64,000 nt of DNA, taken from NCBI RefSeq assembly GCF_012928505.1, contig NZ_JABBJN010000029.1:20460-84459 (forward strand), written 5' to 3'. Below the pieces are notes generated by a model that was not told the DNA's origin, did not search any database, and saw only the letters and a list, made by a program, of their open reading frames with translations. The position numbers and the translations under genes were made by a program. Below are positions 41,479 to 50,064 of the stretch, one piece after another; within the stretch, counting starts at the first letter, position 1, and every line of letters starts with the position of its first letter. The stretch is from Achromobacter sp. Bel. GTDB taxonomy: Bacteria > Pseudomonadota > Gammaproteobacteria > Burkholderiales > Burkholderiaceae_B.

Positions 41479-42975
41479 TCAGGCACTCGCCAGTTCCGGC
41501 GTGACAGGACGAAATGGCGCGATTCTCCGTGACGCCACGGGCTCATCGGCCGGCCGACAACCTTGCAAGCGGAACACCCCGACGGCCCCCAGCAATTGGG
41601 CGGCCTGCGCTTGCAATGCCGTGGAGGCGTTTGCGGCCTTCGCGACAAGTTCCGCGGTTTGCCGAGTGAGTTCGTCCATCTTGGCCACCACCCGATTCAC
41701 TTCCTCGATATCCGTGCTTTGAACGCGGCCGGCATCGCCAATTTGGCCGACGATACAGGCGACCTCGTCAATACTGGAAACGACTTCACGGATCATGCTT
41801 GCGGCCTCGTCAGCCTGACGGAATCCATTGTTGGTCTTCTCCAATGAATCCTGGATAAGGCCTCGAATCTCGCGTGCCGCACCGGCGCTGCGTTGGGCCA
41901 GCGCGCGTACTTCGGAAGCAACCACCGCAAAACCCTTGCCGCTTTCACCCGCGCGGGCCGCCTCCACCGCTGCGTTCAAGGCCAGGATGTTGGTCTGAAA
42001 CGCGATACTGTCAATCACACCGATGATTTCAGAGATCCTTTGCGCTTCCTGCTGGATTTCTCCCATCGCGGTCGCCACGCCAGCGACTGCCGTGCTTCCC
42101 GAGCCGACAATCTGGCGTGCCTGCCCCGTCAGTTGCTGGGCCTGCAGGGCATGGGCAGCGTTGCCTTGGACATTGGCTGCCAAGTCGCGCATCGACGCCA
42201 CGGTCTGCTCCAGCGAATCGGACTGGGTGCGTGAGCGCTCCTCCAGCTCAAGGTTGTCCTGCATCATGTCGCGAGCAGCCGCCGACAACGTCGTCGCCGT
42301 CGCTTGAACTTCACTCATGGTCCGATGCACCGCGTCCATGGTGGTCTGGAAAGTGCGGCCGACGCCGCTTTCCATGTCCAAGCCGCCGAATCGCAGGTCG
42401 AAGATCCCTGGCTCCCGTCCGATGTGTGCGCTAAGCCGCGCCAGTTCTTCGGCGGCGACTGCTGCGCGCTCCATCCTCCAGGCCAGCCAACCCAACGCCA
42501 CAGCCTGCACTACCACATAGGCTGCATGCAAAAGCACCATGCCCATGCTGGGCTCCGTAAAACAGAACGCACCATATCCCCACTGCTGTAAAAAATTGAA
42601 GGACAGGTGATGCACCGCGATAACCAGGGCCGCGCACAGAATGGTGCGCCAGTCCCGATATGCCAGTAGCAAAGAGAGCATTACGAAGATGCCGAAGTGG
42701 ATTTCGGTCATGCCCGACATGAGGTGGATGTGTAGCCCCGCAAAGACCATCAGTGCGCACGCGATGGCCAAGCGCGTGCAGAGTTTGCCGGGGCGCCAGA
42801 GGATCAGGAGCGTGGGCAGGCCAGCCGCCATTGCGCCGACCGTGGCAGCGGCGGCCCACCGGCCATACTGCGGCGCCATGCACAGGCTGACGACAAATAA
42901 CATCCAGAGCAACGGCAACATCGCACGGTCGGTCCGGCGATACGAGTCTTCCAGCAAACGGTCTGCGGTACGCAT
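41479..42975 (-). CDS. Methyl-accepting chemotaxis protein with a six-helix membrane sensor domain
   Basis: 498 residues. The N-terminal half (about 20-190) is a set of about six membrane helices without a large periplasmic domain. The C-terminal cytoplasmic part (about 230-490) is the MCP signalling domain; the hairpin tip motif [31 protein letters not shown] is at about 355-385 (key residues [18 protein letters not shown]). It would report to CheA/CheW. The membrane part holds several His ([22 protein letters not shown]), which might bind a cofactor. The ATG at 42975 follows GAAGGAT. It is divergent from the diguanylate cyclase gene across a 373-bp gap. Methylation-site pairs cannot be fixed with confidence. 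Confidence 0.92.
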   Translation of the reverse strand: MRTADRLLEDSYRRTDRAMLPLLWMLFVVSLCMAPQYGRWAAAATVGAMAAGLPTLLILWRPGKLCTRLAIACALMVFAGLHIHLMSGMTEIHFGIFVMLSLLLAYRDWRTILCAALVIAVHHLSFNFLQQWGYGAFCFTEPSMGMVLLHAAYVVVQAVALGWLAWRMERAAVAAEELARLSAHIGREPGIFDLRFGGLDMESGVGRTFQTTMDAVHRTMSEVQATATTLSAAARDMMQDNLELEERSRTQSDSLEQTVASMRDLAANVQGNAAHALQAQQLTGQARQIVGSGSTAVAGVATAMGEIQQEAQRISEIIGVIDSIAFQTNILALNAAVEAARAGESGKGFAVVASEVRALAQRSAGAAREIRGLIQDSLEKTNNGFRQADEAASMIREVVSSIDEVACIVGQIGDAGRVQSTDIEEVNRVVAKMDELTRQTAELVAKAANASTALQAQAAQLLGAVGVFRLQGCRPADEPVASRRIAPFRPVTPELASA

Positions 42976-43348
42976 TGGCTGATCCTTCGGCAGAGGGGCG
43001 CGCGAGAGACGGCGCAATGCTAATTTTGATATATAAATAACTAATTGTGAATATTTATTCCAATTTATTTGACTCTGTCCGGGGGATGGGGGCGCCCGGC
43101 GTCCAGCTGGCCGAGCGGCGGAAGTCCGCGGCCCGCATCGCGCGCTACGGGCGCGATCACCACCTGGCCTGAATCGCTTAACAATCTTTGACGTGCAAGT
43201 TCTGACAGTTGCGACACACTGTAATCTTTTCCAACACATACGCGGTTTACAGGCTGGCGGCGGACACAGGACCAAGCGCCGGGGGGAAGGGCTATCGCCC
43301 TGATGGCTCTGCGCTCTCGTCCGACCTTTTCCACGTACTCACCCATCT
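42976..43348. other. 373-bp divergent intergenic region between chemoreceptor and GGDEF genes
   Basis: The half next to the chemoreceptor is strongly A/T-rich (about 43019-43076, runs such as TGATATATAAATAACTAATT), unusual for this genome and probably the promoter of the chemoreceptor gene. The other half is GC-rich with TTTGACG near 43187. I saw no conserved flagellar (sigma-28) promoter and no open frame with coding character. Confidence 0.45.
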
Positions 43349-44557
43349 ATGCCTGTAACCCTGCTCGAATGGTCTGTGCCCGCGGCTATCCTGTTGTGCG
43401 CCATCGGACTTGGCGGCGCGCGTTTCCTTGGCTTCGACACGCTCAGGTGGGCCGGCGCCCTGGGTTCCCTGGGCACTGGCTATGCCTTCATGCTCGTACA
43501 GGCCAGCGAGCTTTCCCCGTATAAACAAGTCGTCGAGGACGCTTTCATTCTGGGCGGCGTCATGTTGGCTTGTCGCGCACTTCAGAGCCGTCGCCGCAGG
43601 CAGCCGCCTCCTTACATTGATGTTGCGATCCTGCTGGCCTCCACGGCAATGGTAATCGTCTCAATCGTGCTGTTTGCCAGCGTAAAGCTGGAAACGTTCT
43701 TCGTTCAGGCCTGTTGCGCGCTCGTGATCTGGCGGACCACGTTCTCCTTTTCAAGGCAGGTCGTTACGACGTCGGACAAGGTGCTTGCCGCCGCATTCCT
43801 CTTTATCGCCCTGGTCTTGACGGGTCAATGCATCTTGTACCTTGCCGCTCCGACACCTTATCTCCCACTGGGGGAATGGCGCACTTCCGTCTGGGGGACT
43901 TTGATCCAGTACACGGGGCTACTTGGGAGCATTGTCCTGACCTTCGCAGTCTTCATGGCGACAAGCTACGACGCCATCGAGAGATACCGTCACCAAGCCC
44001 ACACCGACGCCTTGACCGGGCTGCTGAACCGGCGGGGTCTCGATAGCCTGCTGGCCTCCGTTTCCAGGCGCCCCTTTCCGGATGCGGCAGTGCCGACCGC
44101 GCTGATCATGGCCGATATCGACAATTTCAAACGCATTAATGATGTCTTCGGCCACGCGTTTGGCGACAGGGTGCTCGCGCGCTTTGGCGCTTTGCTCCGG
44201 TCAGAAGCAGACGGCCACATTTGCGCTGCCCGGCTGGGAGGGGAAGAGTTCCTATTGCTGCTGCCCGCGGAAAATCTGGAGGCCGCCGCCGCAACCGCCG
44301 AGCAGATCCGTACGAATTTCTTCGCGCAGCGCTGGGCCCCGCACGCACCCAACTCGTGTTTCACGGCCAGTATGGGGGTGACCCTTGTACAAGCGGGAGA
44401 ACCTGTCGCCAGCGCGATGAAGCGAGCAGACGACTTGCTCTACGAGGCGAAACGACGAGGCCGGAATTGCACGGTGGCGAGTGCAGCGGCCGATGACCCC
44501 GTACATGGCCTGTCCGAAAAGTCGTGTCAGGCTACGATTTTGGTGGCGAAACCGTAG
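43349..44557 (+). CDS. Membrane-anchored diguanylate cyclase (GGDEF)
   Basis: 402 residues. The N-terminal half (about 5-210) has six or so membrane helices. The GGDEF domain starts near 225 (HTDALTGLLNRRGLD), with the metal/substrate region ADIDNFKRINDVFGHAFGDRVL and the active-site RLGGEEFLLLLP near 295. An intact GGEEF predicts c-di-GMP synthesis. The product-inhibition RxxD site five residues before GGEEF is absent (the position reads DGHI), so feedback control may be lost. It is divergent from the chemoreceptor, so both could link one membrane signal to motility and biofilm choice (inference). The last codons overlap an inverted repeat. Confidence 0.92.
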   Translation: MPVTLLEWSVPAAILLCAIGLGGARFLGFDTLRWAGALGSLGTGYAFMLVQASELSPYKQVVEDAFILGGVMLACRALQSRRRRQPPPYIDVAILLASTAMVIVSIVLFASVKLETFFVQACCALVIWRTTFSFSRQVVTTSDKVLAAAFLFIALVLTGQCILYLAAPTPYLPLGEWRTSVWGTLIQYTGLLGSIVLTFAVFMATSYDAIERYRHQAHTDALTGLLNRRGLDSLLASVSRRPFPDAAVPTALIMADIDNFKRINDVFGHAFGDRVLARFGALLRSEADGHICAARLGGEEFLLLLPAENLEAAAATAEQIRTNFFAQRWAPHAPNSCFTASMGVTLVQAGEPVASAMKRADDLLYEAKRRGRNCTVASAAADDPVHGLSEKSCQATILVAKP

Positions 44558-44565
44558 CCTGACAC
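44524..44565 (+). terminator. Long perfect inverted repeat at the 3' end of the GGDEF gene
   Basis: GTGTCAGGCTACG (44524-44536) pairs exactly with CGTAGCCTGACAC (44553-44565), a 13-bp stem with a 16-base loop. The second arm overlaps the stop codon (44555-44557). There is no T-run after it, so it may be a factor-assisted terminator or an RNA-stabilising hairpin, lying between two convergent genes. Confidence 0.5.
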
Positions 44566-44606
44566 CCGATCTCCGAGGACGAGGGGGTTGTCGCCGATCA
44601 CCACCA

Positions 44607-45224
44607 TCAGCAGACCGAATGGAGGACGAACCGGTCCATCTCGCCTTCAGGCAGGTAGGGCTCGGCCCGCAAGGTCACGGTGCGCCCCGCGAAACGCTCA
44701 TCGGCCTCATCCAGCATGCGCACGCCGGTAATCGGATCGGCGATGCAGAAGCCCTCCACCGACATGGCAAGATTGTCGAAGGCCGCCTCTGTGGCGGCGT
44801 AGCGCCCGGGGCCGCCGTTCAAGCGTTCCAGCAACGCCAACGCCTCCAGCGCGCCAAGCGACAGTATGTCCTTGCCATCAAGAAATAGCGGACGCTGATT
44901 CTGAGCCGGCATGATTTCGGCCAGGCGCTCCGCCTGGTATCCCAGTATGAGGCCCGGATTACCGCGCGTTTCGGTCACGCTGTCAGCGGAAGGGCCGCTT
45001 TGCGTATAGACGCTGATGAACGCCTGCTTTTCCTCGTCGCTCATCGCGTCGCCGAACTTCTCCAGCGTGTCACGCAGGAGATCATCCGAGACTCTATTAT
45101 TGCCACGCCCGGTAACGGCGCCGTACGTGCCGGACAGCGCATTCACCTGCGCCGCGGACATGCCGAATTTGAGTTGCCCCAGCCCCTTGCCGGGAAAAAC
45201 AGTCCAGTCGCTTTCTGCAGCCAT
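44607..45224 (-). CDS. Hypothetical protein (cytosolic, immunity-like appearance)
   Basis: 205 residues, no signal peptide or membrane helix. The start SDWTVFPGKGLGQLKFGMSAAQVNAL resembles a short N-terminal beta-alpha module seen in small orphan proteins where a 'GKGxGxLKFGMS' turn is followed by a helix; no function is known to me. The rest is acidic with alternating strands and helices. The start is set at ATG 45224 (AGGGATTGAG upstream); an in-frame ATG at 45254 would add ten residues. It converges on the GGDEF gene. It could be an orphan immunity protein, but that is a guess from look alone. Confidence 0.65.
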   Translation of the reverse strand: MAAESDWTVFPGKGLGQLKFGMSAAQVNALSGTYGAVTGRGNNRVSDDLLRDTLEKFGDAMSDEEKQAFISVYTQSGPSADSVTETRGNPGLILGYQAERLAEIMPAQNQRPLFLDGKDILSLGALEALALLERLNGGPGRYAATEAAFDNLAMSVEGFCIADPITGVRMLDEADERFAGRTVTLRAEPYLPEGEMDRFVLHSVC

Positions 45225-45488
45225 CTCAATCCCTACGTAGTCATTAACCGGCATGGCACGGCCCGAGGCTTCCGCCCCCCCTTTGCAGCAGGGGTAGACC
45301 CAACCGTCGAGCCACCCAGCCGCCACTCTTTTGTCCGGAAATAATGTGGGCAGTTCACGAATTTCCCCGTACCCACACACGTCGACGAAGCCCGATGTCC
45401 ATCCTGTATTTGTAGCCTCACACCATGCTCCGTACCGTCAGTAGCGGATGCGTTCGTGGCTAGGAATGGTGTCCAGTATAGTTATCGG

Positions 45489-46028
45489 ATGAAATTATTA
45501 GCTATCTCCGGTAGTGCAAGAGTTGCATCTACCAACACCGCTTTGCTCACGGCTTTGCAACACATAGCTCCCCCTGATTTAGAGATTGAAGTCTTTCATC
45601 AGATTGCGGAATTTCCGGTCTTTTCACCGGACTTGGAAGGAGATCTGACTCCTGAGAGCGTGCGTGCGTTTGTCCAGAAAGTGCAAGCAGCAGAAGGACT
45701 GTTGATTTCCAGCCCCGAATATGTGCGTTCCATTCCCGGCGGCCTCAAAAATGCAATAGATTGGCTCATTTCGGGGGAGCAGATTGTTCAAAAACCTATA
45801 GCGCTCGTTCATGCGTCACATCGGGGTGACGACATGCTGGAAGATATGCGACGGGTTCTCGCTACAGTCAGTTCAAATTTTAATAGTGGTCTATTTCTTC
45901 GCTTGCCACTGATGAAGGAGACAACGGAGTCCATACGGGAAATCGTAAATGGCCCGGATGTGCATCCTGAGGCTACGAAATTCCTTCTTGAATTCCGTGA
46001 GTTTTGCCTGTTCGCTCGCGGAGAGTGA
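45489..46028 (+). CDS. NADPH-dependent FMN reductase family protein (A/T-rich, probably acquired)
   Basis: 179 residues with flavodoxin-like fold. LLAISGSARVASTNTALL is the FMN phosphate loop, and ISSPEYVRSIPGGLKNAIDWL (about 78-98) is the family signature SPEY-x5-PGxLKNAIDW. It should reduce flavin or quinone-type acceptors with NADPH. Start ATG 45489; the ribosome site is weak. The gene is clearly lower in G+C than its neighbours, with many A/T third positions (for example AAA, TTA, ATA codons), which fits recent transfer. No mobility gene is adjacent. Confidence 0.9.
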   Translation: MKLLAISGSARVASTNTALLTALQHIAPPDLEIEVFHQIAEFPVFSPDLEGDLTPESVRAFVQKVQAAEGLLISSPEYVRSIPGGLKNAIDWLISGEQIVQKPIALVHASHRGDDMLEDMRRVLATVSSNFNSGLFLRLPLMKETTESIREIVNGPDVHPEATKFLLEFREFCLFARGE

Positions 46029-46127
46029 TCGGCCGCTCAGCGTCGAAAGCTGCCGCTCGACGGTGGCGGCTCGCGGCCAGGAACGGTCGTTTGGCATCGA
46101 AGCCGCCGATCGCCCCTGGCCAGGCGT

Positions 46128-46451
46128 TCAGGCCGTCAAGAAGCGCGTGACTTCGGCCCAATCATTAGTCGACAGGGCGACGTCCTCGTAGTCGCCGGCT
46201 TCCTCGTCGTAGCGCGAAACGCAGAAGCGCTGGCTCCTGCCGGATTCGCGGTCGGCATAGTTGGCGTAGTCGATATACACTTTCAAACCGCGCTCCTTGT
46301 TCTCGAAAGAAGGCGCTGCATCGATGTAGCTCGACGCGTCGAAATACCCTTCGGGCAGGGGCGGCAGGGTGGTTATGTCGAAGTCGGGAAATTCCCGACG
46401 CAGTCGTTCAAGGTTCATAAGGGAAGCATATGGAGGCAGGAGACCTGACAT
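46128..46451 (-). CDS. Small hypothetical protein
   Basis: 107 residues from ATG 46451, preceded by GGAGCGACG; a second in-frame ATG at 46418 would give 97 residues. It is acidic and soluble. LPPLPEGYFDASSYIDAAPSFENKERGLKVYIDYANYADRESG spans the middle (key residues: GYFDASSY, KVYIDYAN), ending with YDEEAGDYEDVALSTNDWAEVTRFL. I do not recognise a family. It converges on the FMN reductase gene. Codon use is ordinary for this window, and the sequence looks like a true protein rather than a shadow frame. Confidence 0.6.
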   Translation of the reverse strand: MSGLLPPYASLMNLERLRREFPDFDITTLPPLPEGYFDASSYIDAAPSFENKERGLKVYIDYANYADRESGRSQRFCVSRYDEEAGDYEDVALSTNDWAEVTRFLTA

Positions 46452-46526
46452 TTTACGTCGCTCCGTGCCAGCCGCCACGATGTCCCTTTGCTGCTCCGCA
46501 CCAGCGTGCGTTTTCTCGGCATTCCA

Positions 46527-47140
46527 CTACCAGCGCAACGTCCGCGCCGTACGCCACGCCAACACCCACACCCCCGCCGCCGCAACGCCCAGCGCGGTCA
46601 GCATCCAGGCCTGACCCGCCGTATCCATCAGCACGCCGGCCGCCAGCGGCAGCAGGATGCGCGTCAGCGAAAACACGCTGGACTGGATGCCGTAGTCCAG
46701 CGCCTGCAAGCCGGGACGGGCATGCGACATCATCAGGCTGAACCGCCGCCGGCGATGGCGCCCAGGCACAGCGCCATGGACCGGATGCCGCCTGCCCAGG
46801 CGCGGCTGGTCGCGGGCAGGACCCGGATCGCCAGCGCGTTGACCGGCACGTCGGCCCATGTGCCGGCCAGGGCTGCGGCCGCGGCCAAGGCGAACAGCAC
46901 GCGCCCGTCGTCCAGCAAGTCGCGCCACCCCAACGCGCACAGCACCGCCGCATACGCCGACAACAGGCCGACCGCCCAGACGCGATAGTTGCCACGCGGC
47001 CGTGCGGGGCGGTCCAGGGGCAGGGCGAAGAGGAACTTGAATACGGTGGGCAGGCTGGCCAGCTGGAACAAGCCGATGGCCGTGCCGGACCAGCCGTGGT
47101 GGCGCAGCACCAGCGGCAGGCCCAGCCACAGGTACACGCC
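46527..47140 (-). pseudogene. Decayed MFS transporter (siderophore-importer-like), N-terminus lost and internal deletion
   Basis: Two real MFS pieces lie in different minus-strand frames. The upstream piece (about 47140 to 46740) reads YLWLGLPLVLRHHGWSGTAI, then LFQLASLPTVFKFLFALPLDR and a run to ALCLGAIAGGG. The downstream piece (about 46739 to 46527) reads SLMMSHARPGLQALDYGIQS and then a membrane end to ARTLRW. The join GAIAGGG / FSLMM shifts frame, and the middle (about 150 residues of a normal 400) is missing. The start codon is missing as well: the frame runs straight into the AraC remnant at about 47140. The style (short ALPLDR loop, MMSHARPGLQALDYGIQ) recalls the FptX/RhtX siderophore-permease branch; this is a tentative match. 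Confidence 0.75.
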
Positions 47141-47414
47141 CGACCGTGACCTGACCGTGCAGTACCTGTGCCTGGCCACGGGCTTGAACGAATTCAAGTT
47201 GAAGGAGGGGTTCCGCAAGCTCTATGGGACCAGTCCGCACCGGCTGCTGACGGAACTACGGATGCGCCGGGCGTGGGAACTGTTGGAAACCGGTTGCCAG
47301 GTGGCGCAGGCCGCGTATCGCGTGGGCTACCGGCATCCCGCCAATTTCAGTGCCGCGTTCACGCGCTTCCATGGCCGCGCGCCGAAGTCCGTGTTCGGCA
47401 AGCGGCGCCGCTGA
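47141..47414 (+). pseudogene. AraC-family regulator remnant (C-terminal DNA-binding domain only)
   Basis: From about 47141 the plus strand reads LTVQYLCLATGLNEFKLKEG and continues through FRKLYGTSPHRLLTELRMRRA, ending with AYRVGYRHPANFSAAFTRFHGRAPKSV and stop 47412-47414. This is the two-helix-turn-helix domain of a PchR/AlcR-like AraC regulator. The effector domain and start codon are gone; upstream the frame is antisense MFS sequence. The regulator and the MFS gene are head to head and both lack their 5' ends, as expected if one deletion removed their shared promoter region. PchR-like regulators usually control siderophore genes, which agrees with the MFS remnant. Confidence 0.75.
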
Positions 47415-47427
47415 TGTCGGGCCAGGC

Positions 47428-48606
47428 TTACCGCGTGGCGTGCGCCGCGCGGCGCCGGGACACGCTCTCCCAGACGGCCACCCCCATCATGATCAGCGTG
47501 GTCAGGCCGCCCACCATCAGGTTGTCGGTCACGTAAGACACGGGCGCCAGCACGGCCAGCAGCACGAGGCCAATCACATGCGACAGCGGGAAGCGGGCGT
47601 ATACCACCGTCTTGTAGATGCCGTTGCCCAGCAGGTAGAGCGCGGGGCCGCCGATCAGCGCCGCTGCCGCCGGGGTGGCGATGCGGCCGTCGGGATGCAG
47701 GATGACGAGTTCATTGGCCACCGCCGACACGATCACGCCGGCAATCAGGATCACGTGCACGTAGTGGAAATACGCGCCGATGCGGCCGGGATCCGAGGAA
47801 TGCACGATGGCTTCGCTGCCGTCCTTGCTGCTGGTGTCGAAATACACCCACCACATCGCCGCGGTGCCCAGGAAGGCCACCAGCAGCGCGATCAGCGTGG
47901 GGGCGTCCCAGTGCGGGTGTTCGCCCAGCGTGGCGCCGGTGATCAGCAGGGTTTCGCCCAGCGCCACGATCACGAACAACTGGCACCGTTCCGCCAAATG
48001 GCCGCCTTCGATCGTCCAGTCGCTGGTGTAAGAGCGCCCCATGCCGGGCAGGCGGAAGCCGAACATCGGCGAGATGTACTCGCACGCCACGGCCAGGATC
48101 CACAGTGCCAGCCGCGCCTCGCCCGAGGCCAGGCCGCCCGCGATCCACAGCACGGCGGAAATACAGAGCCAGCCCAGCATGCGCCGGAAATTGTCCGCCA
48201 GGGGATGGTTCGGCCCCAGATGCAGCACGATGAACACGGTGCGCCCGACCTGCAGCATTGCATAGCAGACGGCAAAGATCAGGCCGTTGTCGCCAAAGGC
48301 TCCGGGCAAGACCGCGGCCGCGATCAGGCCCACCAGCATCACCGCGAACAGCATGATCCGCATGGGGATGGCGTCGGGATCGAACCAGTTGGTGACCCAG
48401 CACGTGTACTGCCACCCCAGCCAGACCGCGAACCACAGTACCAGCGTATGCACCGCGCCCATCAGCGTCAGGTCGTGCAGCAGGCTGTGCGACAGCTGCG
48501 TCACGGCAAAGACGTAGACCAGGTCGAAGAACAGTTCCACATAAGTGACGCGGGCTTCGTGGCCGTCTCGGCGGCGTAGCAGCGTGGCGCTGGCAAGGAA
48601 GTTCAT
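47428..48606 (-). CDS. Low temperature requirement protein A (LtrA) family membrane protein
   Basis: 392 residues with about ten membrane helices. The family hallmark VTYVELFFDLVYVFAVTQLSH is at about 20-40, and the conserved HLAERCQLFVIVALGETLLITG is near residue 205. LtrA proteins were named from a Listeria mutant that grows poorly in the cold; the biochemical role is unknown. ATG 48606 is the first start before the hallmark; there is no clear ribosome site. It converges on the AraC remnant (13 bp gap) and is downstream of the VOC gene on the same strand after 132 bp. Confidence 0.9.
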   Translation of the reverse strand: MNFLASATLLRRRDGHEARVTYVELFFDLVYVFAVTQLSHSLLHDLTLMGAVHTLVLWFAVWLGWQYTCWVTNWFDPDAIPMRIMLFAVMLVGLIAAAVLPGAFGDNGLIFAVCYAMLQVGRTVFIVLHLGPNHPLADNFRRMLGWLCISAVLWIAGGLASGEARLALWILAVACEYISPMFGFRLPGMGRSYTSDWTIEGGHLAERCQLFVIVALGETLLITGATLGEHPHWDAPTLIALLVAFLGTAAMWWVYFDTSSKDGSEAIVHSSDPGRIGAYFHYVHVILIAGVIVSAVANELVILHPDGRIATPAAAALIGGPALYLLGNGIYKTVVYARFPLSHVIGLVLLAVLAPVSYVTDNLMVGGLTTLIMMGVAVWESVSRRRAAHATR

Positions 48607-48738
48607 GGCGGGCGCGTCCGGTAGGGGGGGGCGCTGCCAGATTACTGCAAGGCGCAAGCGGTGCAATGTCAATGATTCAAAAGGGTCGCCCGGCGTCGCG
48701 CGGACGCCACGTTGGGTGACGCTCGGACGCTCCCGGCC

Positions 48739-49167
48739 TTAATGGGTCAGCCGGCCGCCGCTGACCATCCAGCGCGTCCCGAACCGGTCCACCAGCGCCC
48801 CATACGCCTCGGCCCAGAACGTCTTTTGCAACGGCATGGTCACATTGCCGCCATCGGACAATTGCTCGAACACCCGTTGCGCGTCCGAGACAGTGGGGTA
48901 GGCCAGCGACAACGCCATGCCTTTCTTGCCGGGATAGGGATGCCCGGCGGTGGCGTCGCTGCCCATCAGGGTCTGCTCGTCCAGCGCCAGCCGCGCGTAC
49001 ATGATGCGTTCGGCGTCTTCGGCCGACAGGGTGGGCATGGACGCGTCGGGCGGGGCGTCGGCGTAGCGGATCATGGCTTCGATCCGGCCGCCCAGCACGC
49101 GCTCGTAGAAATGCAGGGCGTCGGCGCAGTTGCCGTCGAAGCTGAGGTAGGCGGAGAGTTGGGGCAT
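48739..49167 (-). CDS. VOC-family protein (PhnB / glyoxalase-like)
   Basis: 142 residues, a single PhnB-type VOC fold. PQLSAYLSFDGNCADALHFYERVLGGRIEAMI covers the first beta-alpha-beta-beta-beta unit (key residues FDGNCADALHFY and LGG). The second half ends with FWAEAYGALVDRFGTRWMVS, the usual end of this subfamily. Such proteins bind a metal or small ligand, but most have no assigned reaction. ATG 49167 follows AGGAAGACATC. It is divergent from the GFA gene with 93 bp between starts. Confidence 0.9.
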   Translation of the reverse strand: MPQLSAYLSFDGNCADALHFYERVLGGRIEAMIRYADAPPDASMPTLSAEDAERIMYARLALDEQTLMGSDATAGHPYPGKKGMALSLAYPTVSDAQRVFEQLSDGGNVTMPLQKTFWAEAYGALVDRFGTRWMVSGGRLTH

Positions 49168-49260
49168 GATGTCTTCCTGGTTGGGCGGGGCAGGTGCCGG
49201 GGCAGCCGTTGCCGATCTATGATGGAAGGCCAGACCCGTGATACTGAGAGGAGCCCGGCC

Positions 49261-49605
49261 ATGCAACAAGGTAGCTGCCACTGTGGACAGATCCGATTTG
49301 AAGTCGATGGCGATGTGTCGCAGGTTCTGGAGTGCAACTGTACGCACTGTAGCCGCAAAGGCTATTTGTTGTGGTTCGTGCCGCGCGCGCAGTTGCGCAT
49401 CACGTCGCCCACGCAAAGCCTGTCGACGTACAAATTCAACAAGCACGTGATTGCGCACCATTTTTGCGCCCATTGTGGTTGCGCGCCGTTTGGTTTCGGG
49501 GCCAGCCCCAAGGGTGAAGAGACCGCGGCGGTGAACGTGCGATGCCTGGAAACCGTGGACATCAATGCGTTGACGCGCATTCCCTACGATGGCCGCAATG
49601 TGTGA
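49261..49605 (+). CDS. GFA-family zinc-binding protein (glutathione-dependent formaldehyde-activating enzyme-like)
   Basis: 114 residues. Cys sets for two zinc sites are complete: CHCG at about 6-9, CNCTHC at about 28-33 and CAHCGC near 80. The family is named after Gfa, which was proposed to join formaldehyde and glutathione, but most members have other or unknown functions. AGGAG lies 8 bases before ATG 49261. The AhpD-like gene follows 42 bp downstream on the same strand. Confidence 0.9.
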   Translation: MQQGSCHCGQIRFEVDGDVSQVLECNCTHCSRKGYLLWFVPRAQLRITSPTQSLSTYKFNKHVIAHHFCAHCGCAPFGFGASPKGEETAAVNVRCLETVDINALTRIPYDGRNV

Positions 49606-49647
49606 AATCCAGATTCTGACCCCTGATCACTCTAAAGGAACCTGCGC

Positions 49648-50055
49648 ATGAGCACGGTCAAATTGCTGTCGGACGACGAGGTCCGCGAAAGCCCCGAGGC
49701 GTGGGCGGTATTCGAAGACATCCGCGCCACCCGGAAATCCGATTTCGTGAACAATTTCTGGCGCGCGCTGGCCAACGATCCGGCGCAGTTGCAGCGCGTC
49801 TGGGCGCAATTGAAGCAGGTGATGATGGCGGAAGGCGAACTGTCGCCGCTGGTGCGTGAAATGATCTACATCGCCGTGTCTACGGCCAACGGATGCTCGT
49901 ATTGTGTGCATTCGCACACGGCGGCGGCCAAGGCCAAGGGCATGACCGGCGGCCAGCATGCTGAACTGCTGTCGGTGATCGGCATGGCGGCGCAAACCAA
50001 CGCGATGGTGACCGCCATGCAGGTGCCGGTGGACGCCGCTTTCGAGGTCAATTAG
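49648..50055 (+). CDS. Carboxymuconolactone decarboxylase family protein (AhpD-like, CxxC)
   Basis: 135 residues. The redox helix reads NGCSYCVHSHTAAAKAKGM, with the Cys pair and His needed for thiol-disulphide chemistry as in AhpD. It may act as an alkylhydroperoxidase partner or a general thiol antioxidant. In contrast, the family member at 26369 has no Cys pair. AAAGGAACC precedes the ATG. The LON-domain gene begins 9 bp after the stop, so they are probably co-transcribed. Confidence 0.92.
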   Translation: MSTVKLLSDDEVRESPEAWAVFEDIRATRKSDFVNNFWRALANDPAQLQRVWAQLKQVMMAEGELSPLVREMIYIAVSTANGCSYCVHSHTAAAKAKGMTGGQHAELLSVIGMAAQTNAMVTAMQVPVDAAFEVN

Positions 50056-50064
50056 GAGACAGCC

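Noticed and set aside
44566..44606. Rho-independent terminator after the GGDEF gene
   Set aside because: The 13-bp stem is not followed by a T-run on either strand; kept only as a possible RNA structure.
45225..45380. Upstream extension of the hypothetical protein at 44607 by 52 codons
   Set aside because: The extension has no conserved look and includes a Cys-Cys and Gly-rich stretch typical of non-coding DNA; the ribosome site is at the internal ATG.
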